Source: Deltaproteobacteria bacterium (lineage in GTDB: Bacteria > Myxococcota_A > UBA9042 > CAIXZC01). From it: 38,061 nt of DNA. A model generated the notes under the pieces. The model worked only from the letters and a program-made list of their open reading frames with translations. It searched no databases and was not told the DNA's origin. Below are positions 8,762 to 16,583 of the stretch, piece after piece. Within the stretch, counting starts at the first letter, position 1. Each line of letters starts with the position of its first letter. A program made the translations under genes and the position numbers. The stretch spans positions 1-38,061 of the forward strand of contig VGRX01000010.1 in assembly GCA_016875215.1 (NCBI GenBank), given 5' to 3'.

Positions 8762-10318
8762 GTGGCCTATCGCATTCTCTGTGTGACCGGCGAGCCGGAG
8801 CGGGCGGAAAAGTACGGGCGGATGCTGGCCGATCCGGCCTACGAAGTGATCGTGGCAGGGCCCGCTGACTGGCAATCGCGGCTCGACGGAGACCCGCCGG
8901 TTGTGGTGGTGGCCGACCTCGAGCTTCCGGGAACGGACGGTCTGCAGGTGCTGGAGGAGGCGAGCCGCCTGCTCCCTGCGGCGCCGCGGGTCCTGGCAGC
9001 GGAGCACGCCGACATGGAGCTCGTCGAAGGCCCCCTGGCAGTGGGGACGGTACACTTCGTGGCTCGGGTTCCCGGGCCGCCCGACGCTGTTCTCACCGTG
9101 ATCGAGGCCGCCTTGGAGCGGCGGCTGCGCCAGGACAAGCAGGAGGCCATGGGGGAGCTGCTCAAACGGCAGAACCAGGAGCTGGAATCCATGGCCCGGC
9201 AGTTCGAGTCGATGGTGGACCGTCGCACGCGGCAGATCGAGCGGGCCAAGAAGGAGTGGGAGCGCACCTTCGATGCCATCGTGGATCCGCTCATCCAGGT
9301 AGGCGGCGACTTCCGTCTGCGGCGGGTGAACGTGGCTGCGGCGCGGCACTCGGCGCAGGACGTGCGCAGACTGCCGGGGCAGGTCTGCCACGATGCGCTG
9401 TTCGGCAGGGAGGCCCCGTGTCCCGGCTGTCCGGTTGCGGGTGGCGTGGCCGCGTGGCCGGGCCCGGGGGCAGCGGAGGCGGAGGTGTCCGATTCCCGGC
9501 GGGGGAAGACCTTCCAGCTTGCGGCTTTCCTGTTCGACCCGGAGCCGGCGGACCCGCGGTTCGTCTGCCACTACCGCGACGTGACGCAGGAGCGACGGCT
9601 GCAGCAGCAGATCCGCCAGTCGGAGAAGCTGGCTGCGGTAGGAACGCTGTCGGGAGGGATCGCCCATGAGCTGAACAACCCGATCGGCGTGATCCTGTCG
9701 TTCGTGCAGCTCAGCCGGCGGGATCCGGTGGTGGGCGGGAACGAGGAGCTGTCGGACAACCTGGCCGAGATCGAGAACGCGGCCCACCGGTGCAAGCGAA
9801 TCGTGGAGGAGCTGCTCCAGTTCTCCCGCCCCTCGCTGGACAGGCAGATGGCGCCGGTGCGGCTGAGTGAGCCGCTGGAGAGCGCTCTCTTCCTTGTGTC
9901 GACGCAGAAGAAGATTCGCGAGGTGGAGGTCCGCAAGTCGCTGGCCGATGGTCTTCCGATGGTCATGGGAAACACGAACCAGCTTGCACAGGTGTTCATC
10001 AACCTGATCCAGAACGCGGTGCAGGCGATGGGCCAGGGGGGGGTCCTTTCGCTCGAGACCGGGATGCGGGACGGCCAGGTCTTCGCCTCGGTCGGCGATA
10101 CCGGCGCCGGGATCTCGGCGGAGAACATGAAGCGTCTGTTCGAGCCGTTCTTCACGACCAAGGCTCCGGGGCAGGGTACAGGGCTGGGCCTGTCGGTCTC
10201 GTACGGCATCGTGGAGCGACACGGGGGGCGGGTGGAGGTCGCGAGCCGGGAGGGGGCGGGGTCCACCTTCACGGTGCTGCTGCCGCCCGCTTCCGTGGAC
10301 GAAGAGGCGAGCGTATGA
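8762..10318 (+). CDS. histidine kinase with pseudo-receiver and PAS domain
   Basis: A 518-residue soluble kinase with no membrane segment. Residues 1-120 resemble a receiver (VADLELPGTDG keeps an Asp), but the N-terminal acidic pair is replaced by VTGEPE and the conserved Lys is missing, so it is probably not phosphorylated normally. A coiled coil (about 125-165) leads into a PAS domain (about 165-280) carrying CHDALFGREAPCPGCPV, a Cys cluster that may sense redox or bind metal. The transmitter is complete: phosphoacceptor H302 (GIAHELNNP), N-box NLIQNAVQAM, G1 DTGAGI, F-box FEPFFTTK and G2 GTGLGLS. NtrB-like. The stop overlaps the DUF167 remnant start (ATGA). Confidence 0.93.
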   Translation: MAYRILCVTGEPERAEKYGRMLADPAYEVIVAGPADWQSRLDGDPPVVVVADLELPGTDGLQVLEEASRLLPAAPRVLAAEHADMELVEGPLAVGTVHFVARVPGPPDAVLTVIEAALERRLRQDKQEAMGELLKRQNQELESMARQFESMVDRRTRQIERAKKEWERTFDAIVDPLIQVGGDFRLRRVNVAAARHSAQDVRRLPGQVCHDALFGREAPCPGCPVAGGVAAWPGPGAAEAEVSDSRRGKTFQLAAFLFDPEPADPRFVCHYRDVTQERRLQQQIRQSEKLAAVGTLSGGIAHELNNPIGVILSFVQLSRRDPVVGGNEELSDNLAEIENAAHRCKRIVEELLQFSRPSLDRQMAPVRLSEPLESALFLVSTQKKIREVEVRKSLADGLPMVMGNTNQLAQVFINLIQNAVQAMGQGGVLSLETGMRDGQVFASVGDTGAGISAENMKRLFEPFFTTKAPGQGTGLGLSVSYGIVERHGGRVEVASREGAGSTFTVLLPPASVDEEASV

Positions 10319-10615
10319 AGCACGGGCCGAAGGAAGGGGATGGGGAGGAGGAGCAGGTGTTTGCCATCCGCATCCAGCCTGGTGCGTCCCGCACCGGCCC
10401 TGCCGGCCGGTGGGGCGACCTGCCGAAGCTGCGGGTTGCGGCCCCCCCGGTCGATGGTGCGGCAAACGAGGCCGGGGTCGCTCCGCATTGCGAAGTCGGC
10501 GGTGGAGATCGTGTCGGGACACGCGTCACGCACCAAGCGGATCCGGGTGCGCGGCGTGTCGAAGAGCGCCTTGGCAGAGGTGCTCGGGGATGGCTCCCGG
10601 CCTACTTCTTCTTGA
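10315..10615 (+). pseudogene. frameshifted DUF167 (YggU-type) gene
   Basis: The first frame starts with an ATG overlapping the kinase stop and encodes the DUF167 N-terminus (IRIQPGASR and LRVAAPPVDGAANEA). After codon GCC at 10471 the family sequence is lost. It resumes at 10481 in the next frame as LRIAKSAVEIVSG, then ASRTKRIRVRGVSK, ending at a TGA at 10613-10615. Between the halves there are 7 nt where the family usually has about 24, so roughly 17 nt appear deleted. This breaks the frame and removes part of a helix. It could be a true pseudogene or an assembly error. The 351-aa track ORF starting here continues as nonsense over ileS and is not real. Confidence 0.75.
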
Positions 10616-10717
10616 CTTCGGGGGGCATTGGCCATAGAAGCCGGAATTCGGACCGGGATTCCGGGTTGAGGACTTGCAGGCTGTCGGGTTGGCGGCCGGG
10701 TCGAGTGGAGGAAGAAC

Positions 10718-13501
10718 GTGGACTACAAGGATACGCTGGGCTTGCCGAGGACGGCCTTCCCGATGAAGGCCAACCTCTCACAGAGGGAGCCGGCCCGAGT
10801 CGAGAAGTGGGACCGGTCGGGTACCTACCGCCGCATGGTGGAGCGGAACGGCGACCAGCCCCGCTACATCCTTCACGACGGCCCTCCGTACGCCAACGGT
10901 CACATCCACTCCGGCACGGTGCTGAACAAGATCCTCAAGGACTTCGTGGTCAAGTACAAGAACATGAGCGGGTTCCTCTGCGAGTACCAGCCGGGATGGG
11001 ATTGCCACGGGCTGCCCATCGAGAACAACGTCGAGCGGGAGGTCGGCAAGGCGAAGGATGCCTTCTCCGTGGCCGAATTCCGGAAGATGTGCCGCGAGTA
11101 CGCACTGCGGTTCGTCGACATCCAGCGGGACGAGTTCAAGCGGCTCGGCGCACTGGGCGAATGGGAGAACCCCTACCTGACGCTGCATCATTCCTACGAG
11201 GCCACGATCGCCCGCGAGTTCGGCAAGGTGGTGGGGCGGAATGCGCTGTACAAGAAGAAGAGGCCGGTGCTCTGGTGCGCTCACCATGCGACCGCGCTGG
11301 CCGAGGCCGAGGTGGAGTACGAGGAGCTCTCTTCTCCCTCCATTTGGGTCCGCTTCCGGATGAACGATGATGCCAGGGCACGGCTTCCGATGCTCCCGGC
11401 GGGCAAGCCGGCCTATGTCGTGATCTGGACGACCACGCCGTGGACGCTTCCGGCGAACCTGGCCATCACGCTGCACCCGAAGCTGGAGTACTCCGTGCTC
11501 GACTTCTCTGACGCGGCGTACTTCGTGGCCACCGAGCTCGAGCGGCAGTTTGTGGCGGACTGTGAGCTGTCCCAGCCGACCCGCCTCGGAATCGTGTGCG
11601 GAGAGGCCATGGAGAAGGCGACCTGCCGCCACCCGTTCATCGAGCGGGACTCGCTCATCATCCTGGGGGACTTCGTCAGCATCGAGACCGGCACGGGTTG
11701 CGTCCACACCGCACCGGGACACGGGTCCGACGACTACGAAGCAGGGCTCCGGTACGGTCTCGACGCTTACGCACCGGTGGACGACCGGGGCTGCTTCACC
11801 GCAGAAGTCCCGTCCTACCAGGGGCGCTTCGTGTTCGAGACCGATGCCGACATCGTCGCGATGCTGCGGGAGAAGGGGGCGCTGCTCAAGGCCCGCTCGT
11901 GCACCCACTCCTACCCCACCTGCCAGCGGTGCAAGAAGCCCATCGTCTTTCGCGCAACCAGCCAGTGGTTCATCTCGATGGACGGGACCGGCCTGCGCGA
12001 GCGTGCCTTGCAGGTGATCCCCAAGGTGGAGTGGATTCCCGCCCGCGGGCAGCAGCGCATCTCGTCCATGGTCGAGCTGCGCCCGGACTGGTGCCTTTCC
12101 CGCCAGCGGCTCTGGGGGGTCCCGATCATCGCGTTCTACTGCACCCGCTGCCGTGCGCTCAAGCTGAGCCAGGACCTCGTGGACCACGTTGCCGACATCT
12201 TCGAGCAGGAAGGCGCTGACGCCTGGTACGTGCGCGAGGCCAGGGACCTGCTTCCGGCCGGAACGAAGTGCGATGCGTGCGGCCACGACGACTTCGAGCG
12301 GGAAACCGACATCGTGGACGTCTGGTTCGAGAGCGGCGTGAGCTATGCAGCGGTCATCGAGCGCAGGTACGGGGAACGGACGCTCTGCGACCTCTACCTC
12401 GAGGGAAGCGACCAGCATCGCGGGTGGTTCCAGTCCACGCTGCTCGAATCGGTGCTGACCCGCAACCGCCCGCCGTTCGTGACCGTGCTGACGCACGGGT
12501 TCGTGGTGGACGGCGAAGGGCGCAAGATCTCCAAGACGCTGGGCAACTACGTGCCCCCCAAGGAGATCATCGACAAGCACGGGGCCGAGATCTATCGGCT
12601 CTGGGTGGCCGCGGAGAACTACCAGGAGGACGTGCGCATCTCGGACACGATCCTCAAGACGCTGGTGGACGCGTACATGAAGGTGCGCAACACGTTCCGG
12701 TTCCTGCTGGGAAGCCTGGACGGATTCGACCCGTCGACGGACGTCGTGGCCCCTCGTGACATGATGCCCATCGACCGGTACATCCTTCATCGGACTGCGA
12801 AGCTGACGGAGCGGGTCCGGAACGCGTACGATGTCTTCCGCTTCCATGACATCTACCAGCAGGTGGTGCAGTTCTGCGCGGTGGACCTGTCGGCGTTCTA
12901 CCTGGATGCGCTCAAGGACCGCCTGTACGTGCTGCCTCGCTTCTCCGGAGAGCGCCGGAGCGCACGGGCAGCGCTCCACGCCATCCTCTCGGCCCTGGTC
13001 CGGATGCTGGCCCCGATCCTCTCGTTCACCTGCGAGGAGGTCTGGGAGCACATGCCGCACGGCATCGATGCGGGAGAGAGCGTGTTCCTCGCCCGTTTCC
13101 CGAGCGACTTTCCGGGCCGGTATGCGGACGATGCGCTTGCTGCCCGGTTCGACCAGCTCGTCGAGCTCAGGGACCTGGTGAAGAAGAAGCTGGAGGAAAA
13201 GCGGGTCCAGAAGATCATCGGGCATGGCCTCGATGCCCGGGTCGTCGTGAGCATCGGCAAGGGCCACCCGTGGTACGGGGCGGTGGATGCGCACAGGGCC
13301 GCGCTGCGTGAGCTGCTCATCGTCAGCCAGGTCGAAGTAGTGGACGGGGACGGCGATGGGCTCGAGATTGCGGCCGACCACGCTACCGGACAGAAGTGCA
13401 CCCGCTGCTGGAACTGGTCCGAGACGACCGGGCAGAACGAGGAGTACACCGGGACGTGCTCCCGCTGCGCCCGGATTCTTTCGCAGTTGAAGCCGTCATG
13501 A
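10718..13501 (+). CDS. ileS: isoleucyl-tRNA synthetase
   Basis: A 927-residue class I synthetase that charges tRNA-Ile in the cytoplasm, of normal bacterial length. It starts at GTG behind GGAGGAAGAAC. The N-terminal DGPPYANGHIHSGT carries the HIGH-equivalent as HSGT (residues 64-67). The CP1 editing domain has WTTTPWTLPANLA and CVHTAPGHGSDDY. The KMSKS loop is KISKT (603-607). A CxxC pair lies near FYCTRC and KCDACG, and a C-terminal zinc site is CTRCWNW plus CSRCAR. No T-box leader or clear promoter was seen in the 100 nt upstream, so it may be read from the upstream operon. The stop overlaps lspA as ATGA. Confidence 0.98.
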   Translation: MDYKDTLGLPRTAFPMKANLSQREPARVEKWDRSGTYRRMVERNGDQPRYILHDGPPYANGHIHSGTVLNKILKDFVVKYKNMSGFLCEYQPGWDCHGLPIENNVEREVGKAKDAFSVAEFRKMCREYALRFVDIQRDEFKRLGALGEWENPYLTLHHSYEATIAREFGKVVGRNALYKKKRPVLWCAHHATALAEAEVEYEELSSPSIWVRFRMNDDARARLPMLPAGKPAYVVIWTTTPWTLPANLAITLHPKLEYSVLDFSDAAYFVATELERQFVADCELSQPTRLGIVCGEAMEKATCRHPFIERDSLIILGDFVSIETGTGCVHTAPGHGSDDYEAGLRYGLDAYAPVDDRGCFTAEVPSYQGRFVFETDADIVAMLREKGALLKARSCTHSYPTCQRCKKPIVFRATSQWFISMDGTGLRERALQVIPKVEWIPARGQQRISSMVELRPDWCLSRQRLWGVPIIAFYCTRCRALKLSQDLVDHVADIFEQEGADAWYVREARDLLPAGTKCDACGHDDFERETDIVDVWFESGVSYAAVIERRYGERTLCDLYLEGSDQHRGWFQSTLLESVLTRNRPPFVTVLTHGFVVDGEGRKISKTLGNYVPPKEIIDKHGAEIYRLWVAAENYQEDVRISDTILKTLVDAYMKVRNTFRFLLGSLDGFDPSTDVVAPRDMMPIDRYILHRTAKLTERVRNAYDVFRFHDIYQQVVQFCAVDLSAFYLDALKDRLYVLPRFSGERRSARAALHAILSALVRMLAPILSFTCEEVWEHMPHGIDAGESVFLARFPSDFPGRYADDALAARFDQLVELRDLVKKKLEEKRVQKIIGHGLDARVVVSIGKGHPWYGAVDAHRAALRELLIVSQVEVVDGDGDGLEIAADHATGQKCTRCWNWSETTGQNEEYTGTCSRCARILSQLKPS

Positions 13502-14592
13502 AGGGACTGCGGGCAAGATTCCCGAGGCTGGCGCTCTTTCTTGCCGTGGCCATGGCCGTTGCCGCGCTCGACCTGGCCACGAAGTGGTGGGCCGCATCCG
13601 TCCTGGCCACGTTCGAGCACCCGCAGCCGATCCTGGTGGGGGATTCCATGCAGGGGAAGACGATGCGGCAGCTCCTGGATGCGAGCCGCTTCCCCATGGG
13701 AGACGTCAAGGATGTGTTTCCGCTCTTTCCGGCTCTGGCGGAGGTCAAGGGCTCCGATTCGGTGCCGGTCGACCGATACCTGAGGGACTTCGGCTACTAC
13801 GTGTGGCTGGCGCCGGGGCGAAGCTCGCCGCCGATCTTCATCGACAACCCGGCCCGCCGGGCGTTCGAGCGCCAGTTCGAGGCGGGGTTGCTGGTCCGGA
13901 CCCTGGACCGCGTCCTGACCCTGGTGAAGCTCCCGAAGGTGCATGACATCCTGGTGAAGATCGGGATCTCGGACGAGTGGAGAAAGTGGCGCGACATCGT
14001 GCTGCAATGGAAGGACACGAAGCTCACCTATGCCCAGCTTCTCGAGGGGCAGCTCCCGTTCCTGGACGACGGGGAGGCGGAGGAGATGCTGAGGCAGGGG
14101 CTGGTCCACCCCATCCCCATGGAGTCGGGGAATCTGAGGCCCAACGTGCCGCGCTTCTCGGACTCGACGCCGGTCTCTGCCGGGGAAGTCTACCTGCTCG
14201 GCTACCGCGAGATCCCGCTCATCCCGTCGCTTCTGCGCTTCATCTATGCGGAGAACCCCGGGGCTGCGTGGGGGGTGCTGAGCGATGCGTCGGTCACTGT
14301 CCGGGTGATCTTTCTCCAGGTCATGACCGGCCTTGCCATGCTGCTCATCGTGTTCGTGGCGGTGCGGCTCGGGCACGAGAAGGACTACCTGACCGCGGTG
14401 GCCCTGGCCGGAATCATGGGTGGCGCCATCGGCAACTTCGTCGAGCGGATCAGCCGGTTTGCGGTGGTGGACTTCATCGACATGTACATCGGGACGTCGC
14501 ACTGGCCCACGTACAACGTGGCTGACATCGGCATCACGCTCGGGGTCGGCATCATCGCCCTCCAGGTGATCCGCAAGAAGAACCCGTTCTAG
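13498..14592 (+). CDS. lspA: lipoprotein signal peptidase (signal peptidase II), unusually long
   Basis: The start ATG overlaps the ileS stop (ATGA), giving 364 residues against the usual 160-200. Known role: an inner-membrane aspartyl protease that cleaves prolipoprotein signal peptides after lipidation. TM1 carries the usual ALDLATKWWA at residues 22-31. The next family motif, NPGAAWG, comes only at residue 253, so about 210 residues are inserted in the periplasmic loop. GGAIGNFVERI follows, with Glu where NxxDR normally has Asp. The catalytic Asp pair is kept: D325 (VVDF) and D343 (YNVAD). The insert has no motif I recognise. ileS-lspA adjacency is the classical bacterial gene order and supports the call. 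Confidence 0.93.
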   Translation: MKGLRARFPRLALFLAVAMAVAALDLATKWWAASVLATFEHPQPILVGDSMQGKTMRQLLDASRFPMGDVKDVFPLFPALAEVKGSDSVPVDRYLRDFGYYVWLAPGRSSPPIFIDNPARRAFERQFEAGLLVRTLDRVLTLVKLPKVHDILVKIGISDEWRKWRDIVLQWKDTKLTYAQLLEGQLPFLDDGEAEEMLRQGLVHPIPMESGNLRPNVPRFSDSTPVSAGEVYLLGYREIPLIPSLLRFIYAENPGAAWGVLSDASVTVRVIFLQVMTGLAMLLIVFVAVRLGHEKDYLTAVALAGIMGGAIGNFVERISRFAVVDFIDMYIGTSHWPTYNVADIGITLGVGIIALQVIRKKNPF

Positions 14593-14607
14593 CGGAGAGG
14601 AGATGTC

Positions 14608-15675
14608 ATGCACCCGACCTTCCACCTCGGACCGCTCGAGTTTCCGGCGTACTTCACGTTCCTGACCATCGGCTACCTTGCTGCCGTCATGCTGGCCTGG
14701 CGCGAGACGTTCAGGACGAAGGGAGTCGATCCGAACAAGATGCTCGATCTCGCCATCGTGCTGCTGATCACGGGCCTTCTCGGCTCTCGCATCCTGCACG
14801 TCATCGCGGACGGGCACTTCGACGACTACGTGAACCTCTGTCTCGATCCGTTCAAGGTCGAGGGGCGGACGCTTCCCAAAGGGGTGCCGTGCATCACGGA
14901 TGCGGAGTGCCTCAAGGGGGAGGTCGGCGAGCTGTGCAACGTGGCCACGGGGCAATGCCATCCCGGCCGCGACTGTCTGCGCACGTTGAAGATCTGGTAC
15001 GGCGGTCTGGCGTTCTACGGGGGGCTGCTGCTGTGCATCCCGGTTGGAATCGGGTACATCCTGAGGCACAAGGACAAGCTCGACCTGTGGAAGATGGCGG
15101 ATCTGGCCGGCTTCGGCATCCCGTTGGGGCTGATTCTCGGCCGCGTCGGGTGCTGGTTCGCGGGCTGCTGCTTCGGTGAGGTGGACCACTCGGGCTGCGG
15201 CGTGGTGTTTCCGAAGTTCTCTCCGGCGTGGGACCGGCACATCGAGCGGGGGCTCATCGAGAAGACCGCTGCGGCGCCGCTGCCGGTGATTCCGTCGCAG
15301 CTCATCCAGATCGGGCTCAACGCGGCCATCTTCCTGTACTGCTACTGGCTGTTCAAGAAGCGCAAGCGGTTCGATGGGCAGGTGTTCTGGATGTTCATGC
15401 TGCTGTATGCCGTCGCCCGGTTCGGTATCGAGTTCTACCGGGATGACCATCGCGGCATCTGGCTTGGGGACACGCTGTCCACGTCGCAGCTCCTCGGCAT
15501 TCCGGTGGTGATCGGTGCGGCGGTGATGCTGCGGATCCTGTCCCGCAGGCAGGCGCGCAATCCGGAGCCGCTGCTCGATGCCCCGGGGGATCCGCTGCTG
15601 GAGCAGGGCCGCTCCACGCAGCCGTCGCCGCCCGGTTCGGGGGACGACGGCGGCGATTCCGGAGGAGCCGCGTGA
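14608..15675 (+). CDS. lgt: prolipoprotein diacylglyceryl transferase, divergent copy 1
   Basis: A 355-residue multi-pass membrane enzyme that moves diacylglycerol from phosphatidylglycerol to the lipobox Cys. The ATG at 14608 follows GGAGAGGAG, 15 nt after lspA. The Lgt signature appears as GRVGCWFAGCCFG with the essential Arg at 179, and a second Arg motif as ARFGIEFYRDD. The His of the usual SFHGGL is Tyr here (AFYGGL), as in other GCC-type Lgt proteins. An extra periplasmic loop (about residues 75-130) contains five Cys (GVPCITDAEC and others). The C-terminal tail is acidic and Ser/Gly/Pro-rich. Its stop overlaps the next gene (GTGA). Confidence 0.88.
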   Translation: MHPTFHLGPLEFPAYFTFLTIGYLAAVMLAWRETFRTKGVDPNKMLDLAIVLLITGLLGSRILHVIADGHFDDYVNLCLDPFKVEGRTLPKGVPCITDAECLKGEVGELCNVATGQCHPGRDCLRTLKIWYGGLAFYGGLLLCIPVGIGYILRHKDKLDLWKMADLAGFGIPLGLILGRVGCWFAGCCFGEVDHSGCGVVFPKFSPAWDRHIERGLIEKTAAAPLPVIPSQLIQIGLNAAIFLYCYWLFKKRKRFDGQVFWMFMLLYAVARFGIEFYRDDHRGIWLGDTLSTSQLLGIPVVIGAAVMLRILSRRQARNPEPLLDAPGDPLLEQGRSTQPSPPGSGDDGGDSGGAA

Positions 15676-16583
15676 TCACGGGGTACGGGTTCTGGCTCGC
15701 CCTGGGAATGACAGCGGGGGCCATCGTCGCCATCCGGCTCTCCCCTCGTGCGGGCGTCACGCGGGAGGCCATGGCCGAGACCACCTTCTGGGCCTTGCTT
15801 GCGGGCTTCATCGGGGCCAGGCTGCTGCACGTGGCGGTGGAATGGCGTTTCTACCTCGATCTCTGCGTTGCCCCCGACCTGGCGCTCCCCAACGGAGTGT
15901 CGTGCCTCCTCGGTTGTGTGCCGGGGCAGGAGTGCGACGGGCACATCTGCCGCAACGTGGGCGACTGCCTGAACGCGTTCAAGTTCTGGCAGGGCGGGCT
16001 GACCTTCCTGGGCGGCGTGGTTGCCGGGATCCCGGCAGCGCTCGTCGCGGCCCGGAGGCAGAAGGCATCCCCGGAGGCGGCGTTCACCCTGCTGATGCTG
16101 GCACTGCCCCTGGGGCACATGTTCGGTCGGATCGGCTGCTGGTTCGAGGGGTGCTGCCACGGCCGGCACAGCCAGCTCTGGCTTGCTGTGGATGGCAAGG
16201 TTCCGACCCAGCTCATCGAGGCCGGCTTCAACGGGCTCGTCTTCCTCGTCCTGCTGGCCCGCTTCCTGGAACTGACCCGGAAGGGCATGCCGGCCCCTTC
16301 CCGCCTGCTGGGTGTTCCTGCGCTCTACATGATGCTGTACGGCCCGTTTCGCTTCCTGATCGAGCCGCTGCGGGGGGATCCGCAGCGGGGGTTTCTGTTC
16401 GAGCTGCCGTGGCCGTGGCTTGCCCGCACCGTCGGGTTCTCCACGCTGGAGCCGGCCTTCCTCTCGACCTCGCAGATCCTGGGAATCGTGCTCTTGATCC
16501 TGGGCTTCTTCCTGTGGCGCCTGGGTCTTACTTCTCCCCGAACACCTCGAGCTGCTCCAGGTGAAACTCGGGACGCTCGGTGA
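15672..16583 (+). CDS. prolipoprotein diacylglyceryl transferase paralogue, copy 2
   Basis: A 303-residue paralogue of the preceding Lgt, starting at a GTG that overlaps its stop (GTGA). Multi-pass membrane protein. The signature is GRIGCWFEGCCHG with Arg at 153, and the second Arg motif is FRFLIEPLRGDP. The His position reads TFLGGV. It shares with copy 1 a Cys-rich loop ending in GDCLNAFKFWQGG. The two essential Arg are kept, so it may be active. Alternatively the copies could divide substrates or act as a heterodimer (inference). The 3' end overlaps the convergent RNase G gene by 56 bp. Confidence 0.82.
   Translation: MITGYGFWLALGMTAGAIVAIRLSPRAGVTREAMAETTFWALLAGFIGARLLHVAVEWRFYLDLCVAPDLALPNGVSCLLGCVPGQECDGHICRNVGDCLNAFKFWQGGLTFLGGVVAGIPAALVAARRQKASPEAAFTLLMLALPLGHMFGRIGCWFEGCCHGRHSQLWLAVDGKVPTQLIEAGFNGLVFLVLLARFLELTRKGMPAPSRLLGVPALYMMLYGPFRFLIEPLRGDPQRGFLFELPWPWLARTVGFSTLEPAFLSTSQILGIVLLILGFFLWRLGLTSPRTPRAAPGETRDAR

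Noticed and set aside
10616-10717. T-box or other leader riboswitch before ileS
   Set aside because: Only about 100 nt, no T-box core sequence, no terminator/antiterminator pair; T-boxes are rare in this group.
10315-11370. 351-aa plus-strand ORF as one gene
   Set aside because: Only the first 53 codons are real DUF167 sequence; the rest is a shadow frame running over ileS. Treated as a frameshifted pseudogene instead.
10778-13381. 867-aa minus-strand ORF
   Set aside because: Fully antisense to ileS; composition is that of a mirror frame.
12898-15450. 850-aa minus-strand ORF over ileS, lspA and lgt
   Set aside because: Antisense shadow of three well-supported genes with no recognisable motif.
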